A stretch of DNA of 64,000 bases. Source: Geomonas oryzae (lineage in GTDB: Bacteria > Desulfobacterota > Desulfuromonadia > Geobacterales > Geobacteraceae). Positions 9,501-16,436 of the stretch are shown piece by piece (positions within the stretch are counted from its first letter, which is position 1; the number at the start of each line of letters is the position of its first letter). Location: positions 62,001 to 126,000 of the forward strand of contig NZ_RAHW01000008.1 of the NCBI RefSeq assembly GCF_004117875.1. The letters run 5' to 3'. The position numbers and the translations under genes were made by a program. The notes beneath the pieces are model-generated. The model was not told the DNA's origin and ran no database searches. It saw only the letters and a list, made by a program, of their open reading frames with translations.

Positions 9501-9774
9501 CTTCCGGGGAGAAAGCCTCCTCCGGGCACCCCGGGAGCACCTTCGCGAAGAGCTGCTCCACGAACTTGTTGGGGAAGAGGAATTCGCCGTTTGCCCACAC
9601 CCCGATCCGCGTAGCGAGCTCCATGGAAAGCCAGCGCTGCATCCCCTTGCTCTGCACCACGATCAGCTCCTTCTCGAAAGGGGAGCTGTGGGCGCGACGC
9701 GGCGCGCGGACCGTCTTTTCCAGGCGGTCCACCAGGCGCTCCATTTGATTGCTGGTGTAGATGTTCAGGGGCAT
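6556..9774 (-). CDS. recC: exodeoxyribonuclease V gamma subunit RecC
   Basis: A 1072-residue subunit that recognises Chi and splits the DNA strands for RecB and RecD. The N terminus MPLNIYTSNQMERLVDRL and the later KGMQRWLSMELA and GMDEGQFPRRNPAQGFDLM stretches are family hallmarks. As expected for RecC, no working Walker A is seen although the fold is helicase-like. It is the first gene of the recCBD run and faces away from the deacetylase gene across a 259-base intergenic region. The start has only a weak purine-rich site (GAGAAAC) upstream. Confidence 0.96.
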   Translation of the reverse strand: MPLNIYTSNQMERLVDRLEKTVRAPRRAHSSPFEKELIVVQSKGMQRWLSMELATRIGVWANGEFLFPNKFVEQLFAKVLPGCPEEAFSPEVMTWRVLGLLQQSAAKPGFEEIAGYLADDRDGLKRMQLARRIADTFDRYTIYRPEFLPAWEKGKEEHWQAQLWRALTDGVEQKHRARLLEEFRKALDAGSVPEERRISVIGIPSLPPFHLEILARVARHTEVNLFLLNPCRQYWGEIVSERELARLEKEGDGEEQWYETGNPLLASWGKLGRDFFEAIIDGCGEHEREDTFPLLPQGSLLHEVQADIVELRGADAVVRQVAPDDRSIEVHSCHSPMREVEVLHDALMAMFDADPSLSPRDVLVMTPDIEAYAPYISAVFGNPEPGAERIPYSIADRSLKNEGEAAQALLAILALSGGRYGVATVLDILESPPVARRFNLSPDELETVRDWLREANIRWGIDAAQRAEQGVPPFHENSWAAGLDRLLLGYAMSGDGRSFYNEILPFDNMEGGAALVLGRFMNFCDRLFAETMGLARLRTPAQWVPVLRQILDDFILPDRDGERELLSLIEIVKKLGTCGSEAGFEEEIGIEVVRYWLGEQLGSSERGLGFLTGGVTFCAMLPMRSIPFPAVALIGMDEGQFPRRNPAQGFDLMTRERRPGDRSPRDEDRYLFLEALLSARKRLHISYVGQSIKDNAELPPCVLVSELLDYLGRCFVTADGKKAGQVRHHPLQPFSAKYFSGADGFFSYSQQNCAGAVAKLSPPAPAEPFLAGTLKPWEEEGTVTVKALTDFLCNPAKELLRRRLGIRIEEKDDPLEETEPFALGSLEKYQLEQEIVAAVLRGDELEVPFAVACARGDLPPGVCGAALYQKLGEPAAEFAEKVREACAGTPLTPLDIDLSLPAGRIVGRIEELRSDAMVRYRYTDLKAKDRLRLWVEHLVLNCVEAEGYPLESTFVAANGTVRTPAIEGCDGELNRLLELYRTGMRAPLKFFPETSLEYVKKTRDPKQAGKALSAAAGVWRGSDYKKGEGKDPYCRRCFGEAAPLDDEFRALALAVWEPVLDHQAMKSVKKTK

Positions 9775-9931
9775 GGTGTTTCTCGTATCGCGGGCCTGCG
9801 GGGAGCATCCCGGTCACGCATCTCTCATGGGGCGGTCGGGGACTGGCGGAATGCGCAAAGATATCACATCCTCCCGCGGCTGTCTCGACCAAAAGCTAGG
9901 CCTCGCGGCTTTCCGTCAGCACTGCATCCGC

Positions 9932-9959
9932 TTGCATTGTGTGTGGCTTCGTATATATT
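9932..9959 (+). promoter_or_regulatory. predicted sigma-70 promoter for the deacetylase operon
   Basis: TTGCAT (9932-9937) and TATATT (9954-9959) are separated by 16 bases, about 75 bases upstream of the start codon, inside an AT-rich stretch unlike the surrounding sequence. Confidence 0.5.
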
Positions 9960-10033
9960 TTGTCACTGTTTGTCTAATTAGATTCATTTCATGGCTTTGC
10001 CGTCTGCTCGGGTGACAAACAAAGGAGCGGTGC

Positions 10034-11068
10034 ATGAAGCTGATCAGCGAAGAGACCATTGCGCGCGCCTACTACCGAGTCAAGCCGTTGATGTCGCGCC
10101 GGCTGCAGATCGTCCTGCGCAGGATTGTTGCCAAGTCAAAGCGCTACTTCTTCCGTTCGATATGGCCGATAGATCCCAAGGCCGGCGCCACCCCGCCGGG
10201 GTTCGGTGGGTGGCCCGAGGGGCGGCGCTTCTCCGTCGTGCTGACCCATGATGTCGACACGGCTCGCGGCCTGACCCGGTGCGAAGATCTCATGGCGCTC
10301 GAACGGGAACTGGGCTTTCGGTCCTCTTTCAACTTCGTCGCCCACGACTACGACCTTCCCGCTGCCCTGCGCCACAAGCTGGTTGACGAAGGGTTCGAGG
10401 TCGGCGTGCACGGGCTGGAGCACAACCGCAAGTTGTACGAATCGCCGGAGGTCTTTGCTGAGCAGGCCCTGAAGATCAACGGCTATCTGAAGGAGTGGGG
10501 CGCCGTGGGGTTCCGTTCCCCCTGCGTCTACCACAACTTCGACTGGCTCCATGGACTCGATATCCTCTACGAGGCGTCCGCCTTTGACACTGATCCTTTC
10601 GAACCGCAGTCCGACGGCCTGAGAACGATCTTTCCGGTGCACCAGACCAAGGTCCCCGGACGGGAATACGTAGTGCTCCCCTATACCCTGCCGCAGGATT
10701 TCACCATGTTCATCCTGTTCCGCGAAAAGAACATACGGATCTGGAAGGAGAAGCTCCGCTGGATCGCCGAGCACGGAGGCATGGCGCTGCTGATTACCCA
10801 CCCCGATTACATGAACTTCGACGAAAATCCCGGGTTCGAAGAGTATCCGAGCGATTTTTACCGCGAGCTGCTGATGCACATCAAAACGGAATACGAGGGG
10901 CAGTACTGGCACCTGCTTCCCCATGAGATGGCCACCTTCTGGAATGAAAGCTTAGGTAAGACCTGCACTGAGGCCGAAGACGGCGCTCCCCCGGAGGGGA
11001 GGCAGGATGGAAACGGTGACGATGCGAAGGGGGATTGCTCCGGTGCTGCGTTGGGAGAAACCCGATGA
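10034..11068 (+). CDS. polysaccharide deacetylase (NodB-like) family protein
   Basis: A 344-residue protein with carbohydrate esterase features. FSVVLTHDVD (about 72-81) gives the His-Asp-x-Asp motif, GVHGLEHNRK gives the metal-binding His pair, and GFRSPC the third motif. Family members remove acetyl or formyl groups from sugars of cell-wall or surface polysaccharides. No clear signal peptide is visible, so a cytoplasmic role on lipid-linked or nucleotide sugars is possible. The start has AAAGGAG upstream. The stop overlaps the start of the next gene (ATGA), so the two are translated together. The last about 35 residues are acidic and low in complexity. Confidence 0.85.
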   Translation: MKLISEETIARAYYRVKPLMSRRLQIVLRRIVAKSKRYFFRSIWPIDPKAGATPPGFGGWPEGRRFSVVLTHDVDTARGLTRCEDLMALERELGFRSSFNFVAHDYDLPAALRHKLVDEGFEVGVHGLEHNRKLYESPEVFAEQALKINGYLKEWGAVGFRSPCVYHNFDWLHGLDILYEASAFDTDPFEPQSDGLRTIFPVHQTKVPGREYVVLPYTLPQDFTMFILFREKNIRIWKEKLRWIAEHGGMALLITHPDYMNFDENPGFEEYPSDFYRELLMHIKTEYEGQYWHLLPHEMATFWNESLGKTCTEAEDGAPPEGRQDGNGDDAKGDCSGAALGETR

Positions 11069-12114
11069 AGCTGAACCTCCTCCTGGCCGTCAACGTCGCC
11101 TACATCGCCCTTATTGCCGCCCTCACCTTTCTCAACTGGCTCGGCCCGGACCGCTTTTGGATGGCGGCGCTGAACTTCTATCTCCCTCAGTTGATATGGG
11201 CCTTTCCCGGCCTTCTGCTCGTCCCGGTGACCTTTCGTTATGCGCGGCCGTGGGGCTTGTTGCCGCTCGCCGGAATCCTCTGGGTGCTGGGGCCTGTCAT
11301 GGGGTGGCACTGGTCATGGCAGCCGCGCAGCGCGGCGGCTTCCGGGCCGGCCCTGCGGGTGATGACCTGGAACATCAAGTACGGCAATGGCGACCTGGCG
11401 CCGCTCATTGAGGAACTGCGGCGCAGCCGCCCGGACCTGCTGCTCTTCCAGGACGCGCAAAACGTCGGGAAAGGGCCTCTTACCGATTACCTGGCGGGGT
11501 GGCAGGTGGTGAACCGCGGGCAGTACGTCGTCGCGAGCCGGTACCCCATTACCGACGTCCAGTTGCATGAGCTCCCCTATCAGGAAGAGAGGGGAGAATC
11601 CTTCCTGCGCTGCAGTTTGAGGGTCGGTTCCCGGAATATCTCCGTCTACAACGTCCACTTCAAGACACCGAGATGGAGCCTGAACGCCTTCCGCAAGGTG
11701 AAGTCAGGCGCCTGGTACATACCCCCGGCCATCGATCTTTTCGAAGGAAACGTTCAGACGAGAATTCTGCAGGCGGAACGTGTTGCCGAGTTCCTGGGGC
11801 AGGAGCGCGGCGATTGCATCGTCGCCGGCGACTTCAACGCTCCGGACCAGTCGCTCGTCTGTGAGATCATAAGAAGCGCCGGGTTTGCCGACGCCTTCAC
11901 GCAAAGCGGCAGGGGCTACGGCTACACCTACGGTCACAACGTTTTGCAGTACAGGGTGCCGTCCGTCCGCACCTCGTGGATGCGCATCGACCACATCATG
12001 ACCACTACGGGGTTGAAGGCTCAGCGATGCTGGGTCGGCACCCGTAAGGCCTCCGACCACCGTCCGGTGATGGCCGACTTCGTCCTCACCGAACCGCGCA
12101 AGATGCTCCCGTAG
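11065..12114 (+). CDS. endonuclease/exonuclease/phosphatase-family membrane protein
   Basis: A 349-residue protein with three hydrophobic segments in the first about 100 residues and a C-terminal EEP domain. Motifs are MTWNIKYG (metal-binding Asn), GDFNAPD and the closing KASDHRPVMADF (Asp-His). Known family activities are phosphodiester or phosphate-ester hydrolysis, including on sphingomyelin and inositol phosphates. With membrane anchoring and a deacetylase partner, a role in lipid or surface glycan processing is inferred. The ATG at 11065 overlaps the previous stop and is preceded by GGGAG; an in-frame ATG 30 bases earlier is less likely. Confidence 0.82.
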   Translation: MKLNLLLAVNVAYIALIAALTFLNWLGPDRFWMAALNFYLPQLIWAFPGLLLVPVTFRYARPWGLLPLAGILWVLGPVMGWHWSWQPRSAAASGPALRVMTWNIKYGNGDLAPLIEELRRSRPDLLLFQDAQNVGKGPLTDYLAGWQVVNRGQYVVASRYPITDVQLHELPYQEERGESFLRCSLRVGSRNISVYNVHFKTPRWSLNAFRKVKSGAWYIPPAIDLFEGNVQTRILQAERVAEFLGQERGDCIVAGDFNAPDQSLVCEIIRSAGFADAFTQSGRGYGYTYGHNVLQYRVPSVRTSWMRIDHIMTTTGLKAQRCWVGTRKASDHRPVMADFVLTEPRKMLP

Positions 12115-12501
12115 TCCCGTCCTTGCTTCCCCGAATCTGCTCCGCCGTCACCACCTCGATCCATCATCTCCCCCCGCTGGAGCGCAAGACCATCTACTTT
12201 TGGAAGAACCGTGATCCCTGCCCTGCGGGGGCGAATAATCACTCGTCCTGTGCCATTTAACCATCGAAAAGCGCGTCGCGTTCGTTTTGTAAGACATCGT
12301 TACTAATTGCACTTTCGCGCAGATAGTGATAGTTATGGACGTTCCGCCGTGCGATAGTCCGTGAAGACCCTGTGATGACCCCCACCGATCATACTCTCCA
12401 CACGTATCGTAGGTGACGTTTCCGTACCCTCCCTGAGATACGCAACAAAGCAGCGGGGCCCGCTCGATTTGTCCAGCAGGCCCGGATCGGAGTTTGGCAG
12501 C
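12115..12501. other. 387-base intergenic region, no gene recognised
   Basis: Between the phosphatase-family gene and the acetate-kinase-like gene. It holds no plausible gene with a ribosome-binding site and no recognised riboswitch or strong terminator. It presumably carries the promoter of the downstream gene, but no clear -35/-10 pair was found. Confidence 0.5.
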
Positions 12502-13710
12502 ATGCTAATTCTCACCCTGAACTGCCGAAGGTTCTCGGCACAGTACCAACTTTACGACTGGAACACGCAGGCCCTTCTGGCAACCGGCAAGGTGGAGCGG
12601 ATCGTGGTCGGGGACTCCTTCGTGACGCACCGGGTGCCGGGGCAGGACCCTAGGCACTTGGAGGGGGAGTGCGCCGATCACAAGGATGCGCTGCAGTTGA
12701 TCCTGAACACGCTGACCAACGACAAAGACGGCGTCATCTCCGATGTCGCCCAGATCACCGCTGTCGGCCACCGCGTGGTGCACGGCGGCGAACGCTTCAC
12801 CAAATCGGTGCTCATCGACGAGAACGTGATAGATGCGATCCGGGAGGTGGCGACCCTGGCACCTCTGCACAACAACCCGAACCTGGCCGGTATCCGCGCC
12901 TCCCAGGCGCTCCTTTCCGGGATCCCCCAAGTTGCCATCTTCGATACCGCCTTCCATCAGACCATGCCGGAGATGGCCTACATCTACCCGCTTCCCTACG
13001 AGTGGTACAAAAATCACGGCATAAGGCGCTACGGTTTCCACGGGCAGTCCCATTCGCACGCGGCGAGGAGGGGGGCCGAGTTGATCGGCAAACCGCTCGA
13101 GGAATGCAACATGATCACCGTGCACACCGGCAACGGCGTTTCGCTCTGTGCACTGCGCAACGGCGCATCGGTCGACACCAGCATGGGGCTTACCCCGCTT
13201 GAGGGCGTCATGATGGGGACCCGTTGCGGCGACATCGACGCCGGGATCATCCCCTTCATGGTGAACGAGGCGGGGGTCTCGGCGACCGAGCTCGACCTGT
13301 TTCTGAACCAGAAGAGCGGCCTCGCCGGCATCGTGGGGCGTCGGGTGAGCCGCCGCACCGTCGTGGACGAGGCGGTGGTCGGCGACGCCCGTTGCCAGCT
13401 CGCCCTCGACATGGAGACTTACCGTCTGCGCAAGTACCTCGGGGCCTACATCGCCGTCATCGGCAAGCCCGATGCCATCGTCTTCACCTACGGAGAGGAT
13501 TGGGAGGACTGGCCGGTGCGCGGCATGGCACTGAGCGGCATGGAGCATTTCGGCATCAAGGTGGACCTGAAAAAGGACGAAGAAGCGCTCAAGGGCGAGC
13601 GGGAGATGCAGATCAGCGCGGAGGAATCTGGCGTCAAGGTCTTCGCGATACCGAGCGGCGAGGATATGGTGCTGAACGAGGACGTGGCCGCCATCATGGG
13701 GTGGCAGTAG
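12502..13710 (+). CDS. divergent acetate kinase family protein, ATP-site residues altered
   Basis: A 402-residue ASKHA-fold protein that aligns with acetate kinase almost without gaps. Residues matching the Methanosarcina thermophila enzyme are kept: Asn7, Ser12, Arg91 (GHRVVHGG), His123, Asp148 (FDTAFHQ), His180 (RYGFHGQSH) and Arg241 (GTRCGDID). Two nucleotide-binding elements are not. The usual GSSSLKY after Asn7 is RRFSAQY, so Ser10 becomes Arg and Lys14 becomes Gln; the usual FTGGxGEN is FTYGEDWED. The start at 12502 has GGAG about 10 bases upstream and gives the canonical beginning. No phosphotransacetylase gene is nearby. It may use a different phosphoryl donor or be a non-catalytic relative. 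Confidence 0.85.
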   Translation: MLILTLNCRRFSAQYQLYDWNTQALLATGKVERIVVGDSFVTHRVPGQDPRHLEGECADHKDALQLILNTLTNDKDGVISDVAQITAVGHRVVHGGERFTKSVLIDENVIDAIREVATLAPLHNNPNLAGIRASQALLSGIPQVAIFDTAFHQTMPEMAYIYPLPYEWYKNHGIRRYGFHGQSHSHAARRGAELIGKPLEECNMITVHTGNGVSLCALRNGASVDTSMGLTPLEGVMMGTRCGDIDAGIIPFMVNEAGVSATELDLFLNQKSGLAGIVGRRVSRRTVVDEAVVGDARCQLALDMETYRLRKYLGAYIAVIGKPDAIVFTYGEDWEDWPVRGMALSGMEHFGIKVDLKKDEEALKGEREMQISAEESGVKVFAIPSGEDMVLNEDVAAIMGWQ

Positions 13711-13736
13711 CGGCTTCACCAAGTGGATGAAACGAC

Positions 13737-13774
13737 AAAGGGCGGATGACCAGCGAGGTCTCCGCCCTTTTTTT
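13737..13774 (+). terminator. rho-independent terminator
   Basis: AAAGGGCGGA (13737-13746) pairs with TCCGCCCTTT (13761-13770) across a 14-base loop and runs into a T tract. It lies 27 bases after the acetate-kinase-like gene. Confidence 0.92.
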
Positions 13775-13817
13775 CGTTACGCTGCATGAACCTTTCTTCG
13801 CTTGGATGCGTCAACTC

Positions 13818-13928
13818 CCCCTCTCCCTCCGGGAGAGGGCGGGGTGAGGGCGTTGACGGAGGCGGCTTTCTTTCTTCGTGGCCACTCCCTCACCCGCCCT
13901 TCGGGCACCCTCTCCCGGTGGGAGAGGG
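13818..13928. repeat. GC-rich intergenic palindrome pair (copy C)
   Basis: Same architecture as copy A: CCCTCTCCCTCCGGGAGAGGG and GGGTGAGGGCG, about 40 different bases, then the mirrored CCCTCACCCGCCCTTCGGGC and CCTCTCCC...GGGAGAGGG. It lies between convergent genes, after a separate terminator. Confidence 0.88.
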
Positions 13929-13953
13929 AATGACACAGGCGGACGCAGGGTTC

Positions 13954-15057
13954 CTACGGCTTGATCCCTTCCAGGAACTGCCGAACCATCGGCGTGAAGG
14001 TCTGGTGTTCTAGGAGGAAGGCGTCGTGGCCGTAGGCCGAGGTGATCAGGTGGTACTCCGTCTTTTTGCCGAGCTTGTTCAGCGTGTCGACCATCTCTTC
14101 GGTCTGCGCGGGAGGGTAAAGCCAGTCGGAGGTGAAGGCGAAGAACTGCATCGGCGCCGAGACCGGCGCAAAGGCCTCCTCCATCGACTCGCAACCTGCG
14201 GCGACGTCGTAAAGGTCGAGCGCCTTGGCGAGGTAAAGGAAGGAGTTGGCGTCGAAGCGGTCCACGAAGTTGTAGCCGTTGTAGTTGAGGTAACGCTCCA
14301 CCTCGAACTGCCCGAAGAAGTCGAACTGGCCGTCGCGGGCCGAGAAGCGGCGCCCGAACTTGGCGGTCATCGATTCGTCGGAGAGGAAGGTGATGTGACC
14401 GATGCCGCGGGCGAGCGCCAGGCCGTCCTTGGGGTTCTTGCGGTACTCCCCCTTCTTCCAGGTCGGGTCGTTGAAGATGGCCCAGCGCGCCACGGCGTTA
14501 AGCGAGATGGCCTGCGCCGACGGCCTCGGCGTTGTGGCGAGCACCACCGCGGAGGCGATACGGTCCGGATACTGGGTCGCCCACTCGAGCGCCTGCATCC
14601 CTCCCATGCTCCCGCCCAACACGCAGAAGAGTTTCTTGATCCCGAGCCGGTCGATGAGCAGGGTCTGGGCCTTCACCATGTCGCGCACGGTGATTACCGG
14701 GAAGGCGAGGTTGTAGCGCTTGCCGGTCTTCGGGTTGGTCGAGGTAGGACCGGTGGAGCCGAAGCAGGAGCCGATCACGTTGGAACAGATGACGAAGTAG
14801 CGGTCGGTGTCGAGGAGGCACCCCGGTCCCACGATGTCGTCCCACCAGCCGCCCCGCTTCTCGTCTTCGCTGTAGCGCCCGGCCAAGTGCGCGCTCCCGG
14901 TCCAGGCGTGGGTGACCAGGATGGCGTTTGAGCGGTCCTCGTTCAGGGTGCCGTAGGTTTCGTACGCGATGTCGATCGGCCCGAGGATGCGGCCGCTTTC
15001 CAGGCGCAGCTCGGTGTCGAAGGTGGTGATCTGTTCTGTCACGATGCCGTAGGACAT
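13954..15057 (-). CDS. metX: homoserine O-acetyltransferase MetX
   Basis: A 367-residue cytoplasmic enzyme that acetylates homoserine from acetyl-CoA, the first committed step to methionine by the sulfhydrylation route. The nucleophile elbow GGSMGGMQ places Ser at 150; TSDWLYPP and YGHDAFLLE supply Asp and His. The oxyanion-region sequence [11 protein letters not shown] fits MetX. Some family members use succinyl-CoA, and the sequence alone does not settle this. The ATG at 15057 is preceded by GAGAGAGAC and lies 37 bases after an attenuator hairpin. Upstream is a SAM-I riboswitch, so expression should fall when S-adenosylmethionine is plentiful. Confidence 0.96.
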   Translation of the reverse strand: MSYGIVTEQITTFDTELRLESGRILGPIDIAYETYGTLNEDRSNAILVTHAWTGSAHLAGRYSEDEKRGGWWDDIVGPGCLLDTDRYFVICSNVIGSCFGSTGPTSTNPKTGKRYNLAFPVITVRDMVKAQTLLIDRLGIKKLFCVLGGSMGGMQALEWATQYPDRIASAVVLATTPRPSAQAISLNAVARWAIFNDPTWKKGEYRKNPKDGLALARGIGHITFLSDESMTAKFGRRFSARDGQFDFFGQFEVERYLNYNGYNFVDRFDANSFLYLAKALDLYDVAAGCESMEEAFAPVSAPMQFFAFTSDWLYPPAQTEEMVDTLNKLGKKTEYHLITSAYGHDAFLLEHQTFTPMVRQFLEGIKP

Positions 15058-15094
15058 GTCTCTCTCGTACTCTCGGGTGCCGGCAAGCGGCACG

Positions 15095-15129
15095 AAAAAA
15101 GCCCCGTCTCGATGTGAGAAGGGGCTTTT
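15095..15129 (-). terminator. attenuator terminator of the metX leader
   Basis: Read on the minus strand, AAAAGCCCC pairs with GGGGCTTTT around TTCTCACATCGAGAC, followed by a T run. It is positioned between the riboswitch aptamer and metX, as expected for transcription attenuation. Confidence 0.9.
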
Positions 15130-15156
15130 CGGGTGTGACAATAGCTCAAAAGCGCC

Positions 15157-15257
15157 TTTCTCATCTTCGCCTTTCGGCAGGATTTAGCACCTGTCGCCCG
15201 ATTGGGCCGGTTGCTGTGGCTTCGCAGGGCCTTTCCCTCCACCACTCTAGATAAGCA
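15157..15257 (-). promoter_or_regulatory. SAM-I (S-box) riboswitch
   Basis: On the minus strand the conserved S-box blocks occur in order: CTTATC then AGAG, GGTGGAGGGA, GGCCCTG, GAAGCC, CAGCAACC, AGGTGCTAAATCC and finally GATGAG, which closes the P1 helix with the opening CTTATC. These are the signature elements of the SAM-I aptamer. Binding of S-adenosylmethionine would stabilise P1 and let the downstream hairpin terminate transcription before metX. Confidence 0.95.
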
Positions 15258-15283
15258 GGTCTTTCTATTCAATTTTGGGGTGC

Positions 15284-15312
15284 AGAATAAGGGAGCCGCC
15301 GCTATTTGTCAA
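15284..15312 (-). promoter_or_regulatory. predicted sigma-70 promoter of metX
   Basis: Minus strand TTGACA (15312-15307), a 17-base spacer and TATTCT (15289-15284), placed about 28 bases before the riboswitch. This is a near-consensus match. Confidence 0.8.
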
Positions 15313-15344
15313 CGGCAAACTGAGCTTCAGGTTCACGAGCGCGC

Positions 15345-15515
15345 TTACAGATCGTGACGGTATTTCACCAGGATGTAGAAGCATGCCGCGCCGGCAAGCG
15401 CCATACCCAGATCCCTAAGCCAAGGGACCGGCTTGTCCAAGCCGGACTGGATCAGGGGATCGAGAAACGCACTGGTAAGGAGCGTTACCGCTGCAGTCGA
15501 GAGAAACTTCTTCAT
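15345..15515 (-). CDS. small membrane protein coupled to the upstream dehydrogenase
   Basis: A 56-residue product beginning MKKFLSTAAVTLLTSAF and ending KYRHDL. Two hydrophobic stretches (about 5-18 and 38-51) with a Pro-containing linker suggest two membrane passes or a signal plus one. Its ATG overlaps the TGA of the dehydrogenase gene (ATGA), and AAGG lies just upstream within that gene. Such exact coupling supports a real gene despite its size. No family is recognised. Confidence 0.65.
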   Translation of the reverse strand: MKKFLSTAAVTLLTSAFLDPLIQSGLDKPVPWLRDLGMALAGAACFYILVKYRHDL

Positions 15516-16375
15516 GACTTGATTGCCTTGTAGACGGCGCAGAAGTCCTCTTCGGCAAACCCCGCGGCTTTGGCCCGTTTGAAGTTCTCGTTGGCCGCCG
15601 CCGCGGTGAAGAGCGGCTGCCCAAGCGCATCACCCAAGGCGACGGCGAGCCGCATGTCCTTTTGCATGTGCTTGAGCGGGAACGCGGGTGCGAAGCTGCC
15701 GCCGGTCATCTGTCCACCCTTCAGCTTGAACATCGGGTTCGCCATAGCGCCCGCGTCGAGCACGTCGAGCAGGTCGGCGCTGTCTAGCCCCGCCTTGTCG
15801 GCGAGGGCGAGCCCTTCGCAGAAGATGGTCATCATCCCCCCCATGACCATGTTCACGATGAGCTTCATTTCCGCGCCGCGCCCCACCTCGCCGAGAAAGA
15901 GGCTCTTTTTCCCCATCTTCTCGAAGAGCGGCATGGTCTGGTCGAAGAGGGCGCGGTCGCCTGCGGCCAGGATGATCAGGGTGCCGTCCTCGGCCGGCTT
16001 CTTGCTCCCGGAGACGGGCGCCTCGAGGAAACGCCCACCCTTGGCGGTCACCGCCGCGGCGATCTCCTTCGCGGTGTCGGCGTCGACGGTTGACATGTCC
16101 ACGTAGCCGCGCCCGGCGCCGATCCCTTCCAGCACCCCCTGCGGACCGAAACAGACCTCATAGGCAGCGGCCGGGTCGGCCAGCATGGCGATGGTGATGG
16201 CGCAGGAAGAGGCGACCTCGGCCGCGGTCGCCGCGACCTCGGCTCCCAGTGCGGCTAACTCCTCGCACTTGGCCGGAGAACGGTTCCAGACCTTCACCTT
16301 GAAGCCCGCCTTGATAAGGTTCTTGGCCATGGCGCTTCCCATGATGCCCAGCCCCAGAAAACCGTATGTTTCCAT
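15512..16375 (-). CDS. beta-hydroxyacid dehydrogenase, probable succinic semialdehyde reductase (gamma-hydroxybutyrate dehydrogenase type)
   Basis: A 287-residue NADP(H)-type enzyme of the 3-hydroxyisobutyrate dehydrogenase family. The Rossmann motif GFLGLGIMGSAMAKNL is at 5-20, the substrate motif EAPVSGSKKPAEDG at 118-131, and the catalytic Lys is 171 in GAEMKLIVNM. The sequence resembles the Geobacter enzymes shown to reduce succinic semialdehyde and glyoxylate; the exact substrate is inferred. The start has AAGGAGG. Its stop overlaps the start of the small membrane protein. Confidence 0.9.
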   Translation of the reverse strand: METYGFLGLGIMGSAMAKNLIKAGFKVKVWNRSPAKCEELAALGAEVAATAAEVASSCAITIAMLADPAAAYEVCFGPQGVLEGIGAGRGYVDMSTVDADTAKEIAAAVTAKGGRFLEAPVSGSKKPAEDGTLIILAAGDRALFDQTMPLFEKMGKKSLFLGEVGRGAEMKLIVNMVMGGMMTIFCEGLALADKAGLDSADLLDVLDAGAMANPMFKLKGGQMTGGSFAPAFPLKHMQKDMRLAVALGDALGQPLFTAAAANENFKRAKAAGFAEEDFCAVYKAIKS

Positions 16376-16436
16376 AGTGTTTCCTCCTTGTATCGATGGA
16401 TATTTGTTCTTTCGGTTAGGGGAAAGCTGCCGCGTT

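Noticed and set aside
8773..9981. Long plus-strand open frame opposite recC
   Set aside because: It is antisense to a clear RecC, and its product has no domain-like features.
12333..12515. 60-codon minus-strand frame before the acetate-kinase-like gene
   Set aside because: It has no start signal, overlaps the next gene's start and shows no recognisable features.
12505..13722. 405-codon minus-strand frame opposite the acetate-kinase-like gene
   Set aside because: It mirrors the real gene almost exactly, a common result in high-GC coding DNA, and lacks a start signal.
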